This document shows, piece by piece, positions 20,375 through 29,738 of a DNA stretch of 64,000 nucleotides. Each line of letters starts with the position of its first letter. The first letter of the stretch is position 1. The position numbers and the translations under genes are program-made. Source of the stretch: Streptomyces candidus (GTDB lineage Bacteria; Actinomycetota; Actinomycetes; Streptomycetales; Streptomycetaceae); assembly GCF_014207445.1 (NCBI RefSeq), contig NZ_JACHEM010000002.1, positions 1 to 64,000 on the forward strand, written 5' to 3'. The notes under the pieces were generated by a model. That model had not been told where the DNA came from, made no database searches, and saw only the letters and a list, made by a program, of their open reading frames with translations.

Positions 20375-23300
20375 TCAGGGCCGGATGCGGAGGCCTTTGG
20401 GGGTGGCGTGGAAGCCGGCCGCCTCCAGGCCGCGGCCCAGGGGGGACGTCAGGGCGGAGGTGTTGTTGATGCGTTCGACGGTGACGGTGCCCAGTGCTCC
20501 GGCGCGGGCCGAGGCGGTGAGCGCTTCGGCTGCGGCGCGCAGGCGTGCGTCGGGCGCTTCCGCGGTGTCGGGGGCGTGCGGTGCGCCCGGGACGGGATCG
20601 AGCGCGATCTCGGGAACGGAGGCCGCTGACCCGTGCTCGGCCCACGCGAGGAGGGTCTTGCCGCCGCGTTCCATGTAGAGGGTCAGTTCGCCGTCGACCA
20701 GGACGACGAGGGAACCCGCTTTGCGGCCGGGCTTGTGCGTGACGCCCGCGGGAGGTTCCGGCCAGGGGAGAGCCGCGCCGTACGCGTTGGCGGGATCGGC
20801 GGCGGCCAGGACGACTGCCCGGTGCGGGGCGTCCCCCTCGGAGCGTTCTCGGGCGGTCGCGGCCGCGCGGAGGCGGTCGACCGCGCCGTCCATGGCGAAC
20901 TGGGCCGCGCCGAGGCCCTCGACGACGTAACCGCGCCTCGCCTGCCCGCTGTCCTCGAACGCGGCGAGGATGCGGTAGACGGCCGAGAAGCCGCCCTCCA
21001 CGCCCTCGGCGGCTACCGCGCCCCTGGTCACGACGCCGTGCCGGTCGAGAAGCGTTCGGGCGAGCGCGTGCGCGCGGTGGGTGGCGTCCGGCTCCTGGGA
21101 CGGGAGCAGCGACCAGCGGCCCGCGACCGTGGGCGGGCCGGTGCGGGAGACCGGGCGGGCGGACGCGGACAGGGAGCCGTAACGGCCGCGCGGGATGCTG
21201 CGTTTGGCGCGGTGCGCGGTGGCGCCCGCCGTGCGCCCCGATCCGAGGAGGGCGCGCAGCGGAGCGAGGGTGTCGTTGGTGAGGCGGCCCGACCAGGCCA
21301 GGTCCCAGAGGGCGTCGGCCAGTTGGGGGTCGGTGGCCGCGGGGTGGGTGGTGGCGCGGACCTGGTCGGCGATCTGGCGGAAGAACAGTCCGTACCCGCC
21401 GGAGAGCGTGGTGAGGACGGACTCGTGCAGTGCGGACAGTTCGAGCGGGTGGGGCGGCGGGAGGAGGAGGGGGACGGTGTCGGCGAGGTAGAGCGAGACC
21501 CAGCCGTCCTTCCCCGGCAGCGCGCCCGCCCCGGCCCAGACCACTTCTCCGGTGGTGGTGAGTTCGTCGAGGAGGGCGGGGGTGTAGCCGGTGATGCGGG
21601 AGGGGAGGACGAGTTTTTCGAGGGCGGAGGCCGGGACGGGTGCTCCCTGCAGTTGCTCGACGCACCGCACGACCCCGTCGATCCCGCGCAGAGTGCCCGC
21701 GCCCGTGCTCCCGTAGTTCTGCCACTGGGGGAGGAAGGTGGCGAGGGCCGCGGGGGCGACCGGCTCCAGCTCCTGGCGCAGTGCGGCAAGGGAGCGGCGG
21801 CGCAGTCGTCGCAGGACCGTCGCGTCGCACCACTCCTGGCCGATGCCCGCCGGGTGGAACTCGCCCTGGACGACCCGGCCGTTCGCGGCGAGGCGGTGCA
21901 GGGCGCCGTCGGTGACCGCGGTGCCGAGGCCGAAGCGGGAGGCGGCGGTGGTGGACGTGAAAGGACCGTGGGTACGGGCGTACCGGGCCAGGAGGTCGCC
22001 GAGCGGGTCCTTGACCGGTTCGGTGAACGCCTCCGGGACGCCCACCGGGAGCGCCGTGCCGAGGGCGTCGCGCAGGCGGCCCGCGTCCTCGACGGCCGCC
22101 CAGTGGTCCTCCCCGGCGATCCGGACGCGGATCGCACGTCGCGCGTCGGCGAGGTCGGCGGGCCATTGCGGGTCCGCGCCGCGGGCGGTCAGTTCGGCGG
22201 TGGTGAGCGGTCCGAGGATCCGCAGCAGGTCGGCGACGCCCTCGGCGTCCTTGACGCGGCGGTCCTCGGTGAGCCATCGCAGTTCCTGCTCCAGCTGGGC
22301 GAGCACCTCCGCGTCGAGCAGTTCGCGCAGCTCCGCCTGGCCGAGCAGCTCGGCGAGGAGCCGGGAGTCGAGGGAGAGGGCCGCCGCGCGCCGTTCCGCG
22401 AGGGGGGAGTCGCCCTCGTACAGGAACTGCGCCACGTAGCCGAAGAGGAGGGAGCGGGCGAACGGGGACGGTTCGGGTGTGGTGACCTCGACGAGGCGGA
22501 CCCGGCGGGCCTCGATGTCGCCCATCAGCTCCGTCAGGCCCGGTACGTCGAAGACATCTTGCAAGCACTCCCGGACGGCTTCGAGCACGATCGGGAAGGA
22601 ACCGAACTCGCTCGCCACCTGGAGGAGCTGGGAGGCGCGCTGACGCTGCTGCCAGAGCGGGGTGCGCTTGCCGGGGGTGCGGCGGGGCAGGAGCAGCGCG
22701 CGGGCCGCGCATTCGCGGAAGCGGGCGGCGAACAGGGCGGAGCCGCCGACCTGGTCCGTGACGATCTGGGCGACCTCGCCCTTGTCGAACAGTGTGTCGG
22801 AAGCGCCGATGGGGGCCTGTTCGTTGTCGTACTCCCTGCCCAGCGGGCCGAGCGGCGCCGCCGGGGCCGGCTCGTCGAGCGGGTCCAGCCCCATGAGGTC
22901 GAGCCCCATCAGGTCCGCGTCCGGCAGGCGCAGCACGATGCCGTCGTCCGCGTGCATCACCTGGGCGTCCATGCCGTACTTCTCGGAGAGGCGGGCCCCG
23001 AGGGCGAGCGCCCACGGGGCGTGCACCTGGGCGCCGAACGGCGAGTGGACGACGACCCGCCAGTCGCCCAGCTCGTCGCGGAAGCGCTCGACGACGATCG
23101 TGCGGTCGTCCGGAACGTGGCCGGCGGCGCGGCGCTGCTCGTCGAGGTACGACAGGACGTTGTCGGCGGCCCAGTCGTCCAGGCCGGCGGCCTGGAGCCG
23201 GCTACGGGCCGCGTCGGGTGCCAGGTGGCCGATCTCCCGGAGGAAAGCGCCCAGCGCCCGGCCCAGTTCGAGGGGGCGGCCGAGCTGGTCGCCCTTCCAG

Positions 23301-25117
23301 AAGGGCAGCCGGCCCGGCACTCCGGGGGCGGGGGAGACCAGCACCCGGTCGCGGGTGATGTCCTCGATCCGCCAGGAGGTCGTGCCCAGGGTGAAGACGT
23401 CGCCCGCGCGGGACTCGTAGACCATCTCCTCGTCGAGTTCGCCGACCCGGCCGCCGCCCTTCTTCGGGTCGGATCCGGCCAGGAAGACGCCGAACAGGCC
23501 CCGGTCGGGGATGGTGCCGCCGGAGGTGACGGCGAGTCTCTGCGCCCCTGGCCGGCCCGTGACCGTACCGGCGATGCGGTCCCAGACGACGCGCGGGCGC
23601 AGCTCCGCGAAGGCGTCGGACGGGTAGCGTCCGGCGAGCATGTCCAGGACTGCGGTGAACGCGGACTCGGGCAGCGACGCGAAGGGCGCGGCGCGCCGGG
23701 CCAGCGCGAGGAGGTCGTCGGCCTGCCAGATGTCCATGGCGACCATGGCGACGAGCTGCTGGGCCAGGACGTCGAGGGGGTTGGCCGGGATGCGCAGGGA
23801 CTCGATGTCGCCGCTGCGCATCCGCTCGGTGACCACGGCGGCCTGCACCAGATCGCCCCGGTACTTGGGGAAGACGACGCCCGTCGAGACCGCCCCGACC
23901 TGGTGGCCCGCGCGGCCCACCCGCTGGAGACCGGAGGCGACGGACGGCGGCGACTCGACCTGGATCACCAGGTCCACCGCGCCCATGTCGATGCCGAGTT
24001 CGAGACTGGAGGTGGCGACGACGGCGGGCAGCCGCCCCGCTTTCAGGTCCTCCTCGACGAGGGAGCGCTGCTCCTTGGACACCGAGCCGTGGTGCGCGCG
24101 GGCCAGCAGCGGCGGGGCTCCCTGGGCCGCTCCCGACTGGCCCATGAGTTCGGCAGGAGAGCTGCCCTCGGGGAGCGTTTCGCCGGTGGCCCTCTCGTAC
24201 GCGATCTCGTTGAGGCGGTTGCACAGGCGCTCGGCGAGGCGGCGGGAGTTGACGAAGACGATCGTCGAGCGGTGCGCCTGGACGAGGTCGGCGATGCGCT
24301 CCTCCACCTGCGGCCAGATGGAGGGCTTGTCGCCCTGGTCGTCCTCCTTGGCGGGCGAGCCGCCCAACTCGCCCATGTCCTCGACGGGCACGACCACCGA
24401 CAGGTCGAAGACCTTGGTGGACGGTGGCTGGACGATCTCGACCTTGCGCTGCGGGGACAGGAAACGGGCCACCTCGTCCACCGGGCGGACCGTGGCGGAC
24501 AGGCCGATGCGGCGGGCGGGGCGGGGCAGCAGTTCGTCCAGCCGCTCCAGCGACACGGCGAGATGGGCGCCGCGCTTGGTGCCCGCGACCGCGTGCACCT
24601 CGTCCAGGATCACCGTCTCGACGCCCTCCAGGGCGGTGCGGGCCGAGGAGGTGAGCATCAGGAACAGCGACTCGGGGGTCGTGATGAGGATGTCCGGCGG
24701 TTTCGTCGCGATCGACCGGCGTTCGGCGGGCGGGGTGTCGCCGGAGCGGATGCCGACCCTGATGTCCGGCTCGGGCAGCCCGAGCCGGACGGATTCCTGG
24801 CGGATGCCGGTGAGCGGGCTGCGCAGGTTGCGTTCGACGTCCACCGCGAGGGCCTTCAGCGGCGAGATGTAGAGCACCCGGCAGCGCTTCTTCGCGTCCG
24901 CGGGCGGCGGAGTGGATGCGAGGGAGTCGAGCGAGGCGAGGAACGCGGCCAGGGTCTTGCCCGAGCCGGTCGGAGCCACCACCAGCACGTCCGAGCCCTC
25001 GGCGAGGGCGTTCCAGGCGCCCTCCTGGGCCGCCGTGGGCGTACGGAAGGCCCCCGTGAACCAGCCCCTGGTCGCGGGGGAGAACGAGTCGAGCGCTGTC
25101 CTCACCATGGTCCCCAT
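20375..25117 (-). CDS. lhr: Lhr-family DEAD/H-box DNA helicase
   Basis: 1580 aa from the ATG at 25117 (an alternative is 25108). Helicase motifs: APTGSGKT (Walker A), ITTPESL (Ia/Ib region), LDEVHA (DEVH box) and SATV (III); the second RecA domain has VESPPSVASGLQRVGRAGH. A winged-helix and beta-barrel region follows, then the long Lhr C-terminal extension to about 1580, the usual size for full-length bacterial Lhr (about 1,500). Mycobacterial Lhr is a 3'-to-5' ssDNA translocase that unwinds RNA:DNA hybrids and is DNA-damage induced. It sits directly upstream of nei on the minus strand, and the azl regulator diverges from it. Confidence 0.93.
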   Translation of the reverse strand: MGTMVRTALDSFSPATRGWFTGAFRTPTAAQEGAWNALAEGSDVLVVAPTGSGKTLAAFLASLDSLASTPPPADAKKRCRVLYISPLKALAVDVERNLRSPLTGIRQESVRLGLPEPDIRVGIRSGDTPPAERRSIATKPPDILITTPESLFLMLTSSARTALEGVETVILDEVHAVAGTKRGAHLAVSLERLDELLPRPARRIGLSATVRPVDEVARFLSPQRKVEIVQPPSTKVFDLSVVVPVEDMGELGGSPAKEDDQGDKPSIWPQVEERIADLVQAHRSTIVFVNSRRLAERLCNRLNEIAYERATGETLPEGSSPAELMGQSGAAQGAPPLLARAHHGSVSKEQRSLVEEDLKAGRLPAVVATSSLELGIDMGAVDLVIQVESPPSVASGLQRVGRAGHQVGAVSTGVVFPKYRGDLVQAAVVTERMRSGDIESLRIPANPLDVLAQQLVAMVAMDIWQADDLLALARRAAPFASLPESAFTAVLDMLAGRYPSDAFAELRPRVVWDRIAGTVTGRPGAQRLAVTSGGTIPDRGLFGVFLAGSDPKKGGGRVGELDEEMVYESRAGDVFTLGTTSWRIEDITRDRVLVSPAPGVPGRLPFWKGDQLGRPLELGRALGAFLREIGHLAPDAARSRLQAAGLDDWAADNVLSYLDEQRRAAGHVPDDRTIVVERFRDELGDWRVVVHSPFGAQVHAPWALALGARLSEKYGMDAQVMHADDGIVLRLPDADLMGLDLMGLDPLDEPAPAAPLGPLGREYDNEQAPIGASDTLFDKGEVAQIVTDQVGGSALFAARFRECAARALLLPRRTPGKRTPLWQQRQRASQLLQVASEFGSFPIVLEAVRECLQDVFDVPGLTELMGDIEARRVRLVEVTTPEPSPFARSLLFGYVAQFLYEGDSPLAERRAAALSLDSRLLAELLGQAELRELLDAEVLAQLEQELRWLTEDRRVKDAEGVADLLRILGPLTTAELTARGADPQWPADLADARRAIRVRIAGEDHWAAVEDAGRLRDALGTALPVGVPEAFTEPVKDPLGDLLARYARTHGPFTSTTAASRFGLGTAVTDGALHRLAANGRVVQGEFHPAGIGQEWCDATVLRRLRRRSLAALRQELEPVAPAALATFLPQWQNYGSTGAGTLRGIDGVVRCVEQLQGAPVPASALEKLVLPSRITGYTPALLDELTTTGEVVWAGAGALPGKDGWVSLYLADTVPLLLPPPHPLELSALHESVLTTLSGGYGLFFRQIADQVRATTHPAATDPQLADALWDLAWSGRLTNDTLAPLRALLGSGRTAGATAHRAKRSIPRGRYGSLSASARPVSRTGPPTVAGRWSLLPSQEPDATHRAHALARTLLDRHGVVTRGAVAAEGVEGGFSAVYRILAAFEDSGQARRGYVVEGLGAAQFAMDGAVDRLRAAATARERSEGDAPHRAVVLAAADPANAYGAALPWPEPPAGVTHKPGRKAGSLVVLVDGELTLYMERGGKTLLAWAEHGSAASVPEIALDPVPGAPHAPDTAEAPDARLRAAAEALTASARAGALGTVTVERINNTSALTSPLGRGLEAAGFHATPKGLRIRP

Positions 25118-25210
25118 CGTGCACCCCACCACTGACAATCGGCCGCCCACATCCCGTCCGCAGCGCGGACACGCAGGTCAGGGGCGTGGCGCAGGGCGCA
25201 GAATGGGCGA

Positions 25211-26086
25211 ATGGAGAGGGCAGCGACGGCCACCGGCCGCGACGGCGAGTGGGCGCGGCACTGGCACTGCCCCGGCGTCCCCGGCCTCGACCTGCTGCGG
25301 GCCTGCTACGTCCGGCACTCGTTCGCGCGGCACAGTCACGAGGGGTACGTGCTCGGCGCGGTCCGCCGGGGCATCGAGGACGTCCGCATGCCGGACGGCA
25401 CGATCAGCGCAGTGCCCGGCAGCGTCGTCATGATCAACCCGGAGGTGCCGCACTCGGCCCGCGCCGGCGTCCCCGAGGGCTGGTCGTACGCCACGCTCTA
25501 CCCGTCGCGGGACCTGGTCGCGGAGGTGGCCGCGGAGATCACGACGTTGCGCGGCACCCCGGGGTTCGCCGAGACCATCGTCGAGGACCAGGAGACCTCC
25601 CGGCTCATCCACGAGGTGCACCGGGCGGCCGAGGAGGGCAACGCGCTCGCCGCCGACAGCCTGGTCCGGATCGCGCTCGCCCGGATGCTGCGTCTGCACG
25701 GCTTTTCCCTGCCGGTCCGCAGGTCCGGCGCCGCGGCTGCCCGCACCGCTGCGGCGGCCCGGGAAATCCTGCTGGAACGGATGGACCGGCCGCCGCCGCT
25801 GGAAGGCCTGGCGTACGAACTGGGGACCGACCCCTTCGCGCTGCTGCGTGCCTACAAGGCCGCGTACGGACTGCCTCCGCACACCTGGCTCACCAACGCG
25901 CGCGTACAGCGTGCGCGGCTCCTCCTGGACGCCGGCGCGACCCCCGCGGACGCCGCCCTGGCGGTCGGCTTCTCCGACCAGCCGCACCTCAACCGGCACT
26001 TCACCAGGATCGTCGGGGTGCCGCCGGGCGCCTACCGCCGCGAGCGTGCAAGAACGTACAAGACCGGCGGCCCCCCGCCCTCGTAG
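25211..26086 (+). CDS. AraC-family regulator, probable controller of azlCD
   Basis: 291 aa, ATG start. An N-terminal cupin-like sensor (about 15-150: HSHEGYVLGAV, GSVVMINPEVPHS) is followed by a C-terminal double helix-turn-helix (about 185-285: ARLLLDAGATPADAALAVGFSDQPHLNRHF). AraC proteins of this design bind an amino acid or small metabolite. The gene is 36 bases upstream of azlC in the same direction, so it is likely a local regulator of branched-chain amino acid export, as Lrp-type regulators are elsewhere. Ligand unknown. The intergenic region to lhr (25118-25210) must hold both promoters. Confidence 0.85.
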   Translation: MERAATATGRDGEWARHWHCPGVPGLDLLRACYVRHSFARHSHEGYVLGAVRRGIEDVRMPDGTISAVPGSVVMINPEVPHSARAGVPEGWSYATLYPSRDLVAEVAAEITTLRGTPGFAETIVEDQETSRLIHEVHRAAEEGNALAADSLVRIALARMLRLHGFSLPVRRSGAAAARTAAAAREILLERMDRPPPLEGLAYELGTDPFALLRAYKAAYGLPPHTWLTNARVQRARLLLDAGATPADAALAVGFSDQPHLNRHFTRIVGVPPGAYRRERARTYKTGGPPPS

Positions 26087-26122
26087 CGTCCCCGGTGTGG
26101 CAGATCAGACAGCATCCCCGAA

Positions 26123-26866
26123 ATGTCAGGACATACGGACAACAGGATCAGGAGTGTGCGGAGCCGAGCCAAGACGGACTCCGCCGTCGTCGGGGACGCA
26201 CTCGGCGTCGGTTTCGCCGTCGGGCTCTCCGGCTTCGCCTTCGGAGTGACATCGGCAGGCGCCGGGCTCACCCTCGCGCAGACCTGCGCGCTCAGCCTGC
26301 TGGTGTTCACCGGCGCCTCGCAGTTCGCACTCGTGGGGGCGCTCGCGGCAGGAGGCAACCCGCTCGCCGCGGCGGCCGGCGCCTTCTTCCTCGGCGTCCG
26401 CAACACCTTCTACGGACTGCGCCTCTCGCAACTGCTCGCGCTGCCCCGCCTCGTACGCCCCCTCGCGGCACAGGCGGTCATCGACGAGACGGCGGCCGTC
26501 GCGCTCGCCCAGCCCACCCGGCGCCGTGCGCGCATCGGTTTCACCGTCACCGGGCTCACCCTCTACGTGCTGTGGAACCTCACCACGCTGCTCGGGGCGC
26601 TGGGCGCGGAGGCCATCGGGGACACGAACGCCTGGGGGCTGGACGCCGCCGGACCGGCCGTCTTCCTCGCACTGCTCGGTCCGATGCTGCGCACGGCGAC
26701 GGAACGCCTGGTCGCGGGACTCGCCGTGCTGCTGGGGCTCGGACTGCTGCCCGTGCTGCCCGGCGGTGTGACCGTACTGGTCGCCGCGCTGGCCGCGCCG
26801 CTGGTGCTCTTCCTCAAAGGGCGCGGTGAGCGTCGGACGCACATTCCGAAGGAGGACGTCCGTTGA
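26123..26866 (+). CDS. azlC: AzlC-type branched-chain amino acid exporter subunit
   Basis: 247 aa from ATG 26123; a GTG at 26156 is an alternative start because an AGGAG-rich stretch lies near it. AzlC domain with the early motif GDALGVGFAVGLSGFAFG and GASQFALVGALAAGGNPLAA, and about six membrane segments. With AzlD it forms a permease that exports branched-chain amino acids or their toxic analogues. The stop overlaps the azlD TTG start, so the two are translationally coupled. Confidence 0.88.
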   Translation: MSGHTDNRIRSVRSRAKTDSAVVGDALGVGFAVGLSGFAFGVTSAGAGLTLAQTCALSLLVFTGASQFALVGALAAGGNPLAAAAGAFFLGVRNTFYGLRLSQLLALPRLVRPLAAQAVIDETAAVALAQPTRRRARIGFTVTGLTLYVLWNLTTLLGALGAEAIGDTNAWGLDAAGPAVFLALLGPMLRTATERLVAGLAVLLGLGLLPVLPGGVTVLVAALAAPLVLFLKGRGERRTHIPKEDVR

Positions 26867-27171
26867 GCGTCTGGATCGCCATTCTGGCCACCGCCGCCGG
26901 CTGCTACTTCGCCAAACTGCTCGGGCTGCTCGTGCCCGCGACCGCACTGGAGAGGCCGCTCGTCCAGAAGCTCGCCGCCCTCCTGCCGGTCGCCCTGCTG
27001 GCCGCGCTCACCGCGCAGCAGACCTTCGCCACGGGGCAGCACCTGGTGCTGGACGCGCGGGCAGCCGGGCTGGTCGCCGCCGCCGTCGCGCTGGTGCTGC
27101 GGGCGCCGTTCCTGGTCGTGGTCGGTGCGGCGGTCGCCGTGACCGCGGGGGCGCGCGTCCTCGGAGGCTGA
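26863..27171 (+). CDS. azlD: AzlD-type transporter subunit
   Basis: 102 aa. The start codon is TTG at 26863, inside the azlC stop, with GGAGG upstream at about 26851. Typical AzlD length with about three membrane segments (SVWIAILATAAGCYFAKLLGLLV, LLPVALLAALTAQ, and a hydrophobic C-terminal pair). It is the small partner of AzlC. Confidence 0.88.
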   Translation: MSVWIAILATAAGCYFAKLLGLLVPATALERPLVQKLAALLPVALLAALTAQQTFATGQHLVLDARAAGLVAAAVALVLRAPFLVVVGAAVAVTAGARVLGG

Positions 27172-27195
27172 ACACCGCCCGCGGCGAGGCGCGCC

Positions 27196-28110
27196 TCAGC
27201 CGATCTCCCTGCCGTACGCGCGCAGCGTCAGCAGCGCCTCGATCGTGACGAGCGGGCGCGCCTCCAGGCCGGTCCCCGGCGCCCACACCCGCCACCGGAC
27301 CGGCCAGCCGCCGTCCTCCTGCTGCTCGGCCGCCAGGAAGTCCAGCGAGCGCGCCATCTCCTCGTCGGTGAACCAGCCGCGCGCCAGCGACTGCGGCTCG
27401 CGCGCGTAGTCGTACGCGAAATGGTGCTCGCCCGGGGCGTACCCCGGAGCCACCGGAACCTCCTCGCGCCGCGACGGGTCGAGCACCACGAGCCGCTGGG
27501 AGCGCACCAGCCGCCCGAGCCGGTCCGCCGCCGCCCGGGCCCGCGGGCGGTCCGGGACACCGTCCAGGAAGGCGACCGCAGCCTGCACCTCGTACGGGTG
27601 GGAGGTCTCCAGCGACTCGACCGCCGCCCAGCAGAAGTCGGTGGCCCGGAACAGCCAGGCGTGCCACACCTCGTTCCGGTGCAGCACGCCGACCACCGGC
27701 CCCGTGGCCAGCAGTTCGCTCGGCGGATCGTCGACGACGGGCACGAAAGGCGCCGCCGGATAGCCGCGCTGCGAGGGATGCACCGCCGGCAGCGCGCCGT
27801 CCTTCGCCGAGACCTCCGTCAGATAGCGGCACACACGCTCCACCCGCGGGCCGCGGCACCGGCCGATCGTCTCCAGCACCCGCAGCGCGTGCGCCGTGTG
27901 CAGCGGCTGGCTCACCGGACCCCGCAGGTCGGGCTCCAGGGCGTGGCCGAAACCCCCGTCCCCACCCGCGTACGCGGCGAGCGCGGTCTCGACCGGATCC
28001 GCGCCGCCGTCCAGGAAGTGGTACGCGAAGCGCCGCTGCTCCAGCACCCGTGCGGTCAACCACACGAACTGTCCGGCACGGGCGAGGGAGGACTCTCCAT
28101 TTCCAGCCAT
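27196..28110 (-). CDS. Prenyltransferase/terpene-cyclase-fold protein of unknown function
   Basis: 304 aa from ATG 28110. The sequence has alpha-alpha-barrel repeat signatures (AYAGGDGGFGHALEPDLRG, EEDGGWPVRW-like QQEDGGWPVRWRV) seen in prenyltransferase and squalene-hopene cyclase folds. The DxDD acid motif of class II cyclases and the zinc ligands of protein prenyltransferases are not visible, so it is unlikely to be either enzyme. No signal peptide. Convergent with azlD. Related hypothetical proteins are common in Streptomyces; I cannot give a reaction. Confidence 0.7.
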   Translation of the reverse strand: MAGNGESSLARAGQFVWLTARVLEQRRFAYHFLDGGADPVETALAAYAGGDGGFGHALEPDLRGPVSQPLHTAHALRVLETIGRCRGPRVERVCRYLTEVSAKDGALPAVHPSQRGYPAAPFVPVVDDPPSELLATGPVVGVLHRNEVWHAWLFRATDFCWAAVESLETSHPYEVQAAVAFLDGVPDRPRARAAADRLGRLVRSQRLVVLDPSRREEVPVAPGYAPGEHHFAYDYAREPQSLARGWFTDEEMARSLDFLAAEQQEDGGWPVRWRVWAPGTGLEARPLVTIEALLTLRAYGREIG

Positions 28111-28189
28111 GTGCCGACGGTAGGGCGGAAAGCGCTTGAGGCAAGGGGCGCGGACCACCGTGCACTCTCAGGGGCGCGATACTGGTGTC

Positions 28190-28384
28190 ATGCGGTTGAC
28201 GATTTTCTGGGAGCGGATGGCGGCGCACTTCGGCGAGAGCTACGCCGATTCCTTCGCCCGTGACCACGTGATGTCCGCACTCGGCGGCCGGACGGTGCAC
28301 GAGGCGCTCGACGCCGGCTGGGACGCCAAGACCGTGTGGCACGCCGTGTGCACCGCCATGGACGTCCCGCAGAGCATGCGCTGA
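28190..28384 (+). CDS. DUF3046 family small protein
   Basis: 64 aa, the normal length of this actinobacterial family. The sequence starts MRLTIFWERM and includes ARDHVMSALGGRTVHEAL and a WHAVC segment, all DUF3046 hallmarks. Function unknown. Family members sit close to recA/recX in most actinobacteria; here recA is 7 kb away, separated by transporter, oxidase and two-component genes that may have been inserted between them. Confidence 0.88.
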   Translation: MRLTIFWERMAAHFGESYADSFARDHVMSALGGRTVHEALDAGWDAKTVWHAVCTAMDVPQSMR

Positions 28385-28461
28385 ACCGCGCGGCGCCTGC
28401 CACGAGCCGAACGCCGGACCGCCCACCCGGCGACACGGGTACGCCCCCCTCGCACTCATGA

Positions 28462-29718
28462 GTGACACTTGGCCCCGTGGCCCCCACAGACGAGACCGCC
28501 CAGGACCAGGCGAAAGCCGCGGAACCCGACCGGCCGAGCACCGCGCCCCCCGTCGGCCCGGCCCGGATGCCCCGGTGGCTGCCGCGCGCCATGGTGCTCG
28601 GACTGGCCCTCTACGCCTGCTACCAGCTCGGCGACTGGGCCTTCCACCAGCTCATCGGCCTCCTGCTGAACATCGTGATCGCCTTCTTCCTCGCCCTCGC
28701 GGTGGAGCCCGCGGTCGGCCGGATGGCGGCCCGCGGCATGCGCCGAGGCCTCGCCACCTTCCTGGTGTTCTTCGGCGTCATGGTCGTGGGCGTCGGTTTC
28801 GTCGTGATGCTCGGTTCGATGCTGGCCGGACAGATCGTGGAGATGGTCGGGGAGTTCCCCAAGTACCTCGACTCGGTGATCAGCTGGGTCAACCAGATCT
28901 TCCGCACCAGCCTGTCCAGGGTCGAGGTGCAGGACAGCCTGCTGCGCTCCGACTGGCTCCAGAAGTACGTGCAGAACAGTGCGAGCGGCGTTCTCGACGT
29001 CTCGACGACCGTGCTGGGCGGCCTGTTCAAACTGCTGACGATCTTTCTGTTCTCGTTCTACTTCGCAGCCGACGGCCCCCGGCTGCGCCGCGCGCTGTGC
29101 TCCGTACTGCCGCCCGCCCGCCAGATGGAGGTGCTGCGGGCCTGGGAGATCGCCGTCGACAAGACCGGCGGCTACCTGTACTCGCGCGGACTGATGGCGT
29201 TGATCTCGGGGGTCGCGCACTACATCCTGCTGGTGGCCCTCGGAGTGCCGTACGCCCCGGCGCTCGCCGTGTGGGTCGGGCTGATCTCGCAGTTCATCCC
29301 GACCATCGGCACCTACCTGGCGGGTGCGCTGCCGATGCTGATCGCCTTCAAGGAGAACCCCTGGTACGCGCTGTGGGTGCTCTGCTTCGTGGTCGTCTAC
29401 CAGCAGTTCGAGAACTACCTCCTGCAGCCCAAGCTCACGGCGAAGACCGTCGACATCCACCCGGCCGTCGCCTTCGGCTCGGTCGTCGCAGGTACGGCCC
29501 TTATGGGCGCGGTCGGCGCGCTCATCGCGATCCCCGCCGTCGCCACGCTCCAGGCCTTCCTGGGGGCGTACGTGAAGCGGTACGACGTGACCGACGACCC
29601 GCGGGTACAGGGCCACCACCGCAGCAGGCGCGCCTCGGCCCTGGCACGGATGCGCGCCGCCCTGAACCGCAGCCGCGACGCCCAGCCCCCGCCCCCCGCT
29701 CGGGAGGACGCCGACTGA
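28462..29718 (+). CDS. AI-2E/PerM family membrane transporter
   Basis: 418 aa from GTG 28462; GTG 28477 is an equally possible start. About eight membrane segments, with the family motif pattern in GLISQFIPTIGTYLAGALPMLIAF and YQQFENYLLQPKLTAKTV near the C-terminal third. Members export autoinducer-2 or act as Na+/H+ antiporters; the substrate here is unknown. The last 60 residues are basic and cytoplasmic. Confidence 0.85.
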   Translation: MTLGPVAPTDETAQDQAKAAEPDRPSTAPPVGPARMPRWLPRAMVLGLALYACYQLGDWAFHQLIGLLLNIVIAFFLALAVEPAVGRMAARGMRRGLATFLVFFGVMVVGVGFVVMLGSMLAGQIVEMVGEFPKYLDSVISWVNQIFRTSLSRVEVQDSLLRSDWLQKYVQNSASGVLDVSTTVLGGLFKLLTIFLFSFYFAADGPRLRRALCSVLPPARQMEVLRAWEIAVDKTGGYLYSRGLMALISGVAHYILLVALGVPYAPALAVWVGLISQFIPTIGTYLAGALPMLIAFKENPWYALWVLCFVVVYQQFENYLLQPKLTAKTVDIHPAVAFGSVVAGTALMGAVGALIAIPAVATLQAFLGAYVKRYDVTDDPRVQGHHRSRRASALARMRAALNRSRDAQPPPPAREDAD

Positions 29719-29738
29719 GCGACGGCGTCCGGCCGCGC

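Noticed and set aside
20633..25135. 1500-codon plus-strand frame opposite lhr
   Set aside because: The minus-strand frame has complete helicase motifs; the plus-strand translation has no domain and reflects third-position GC bias.
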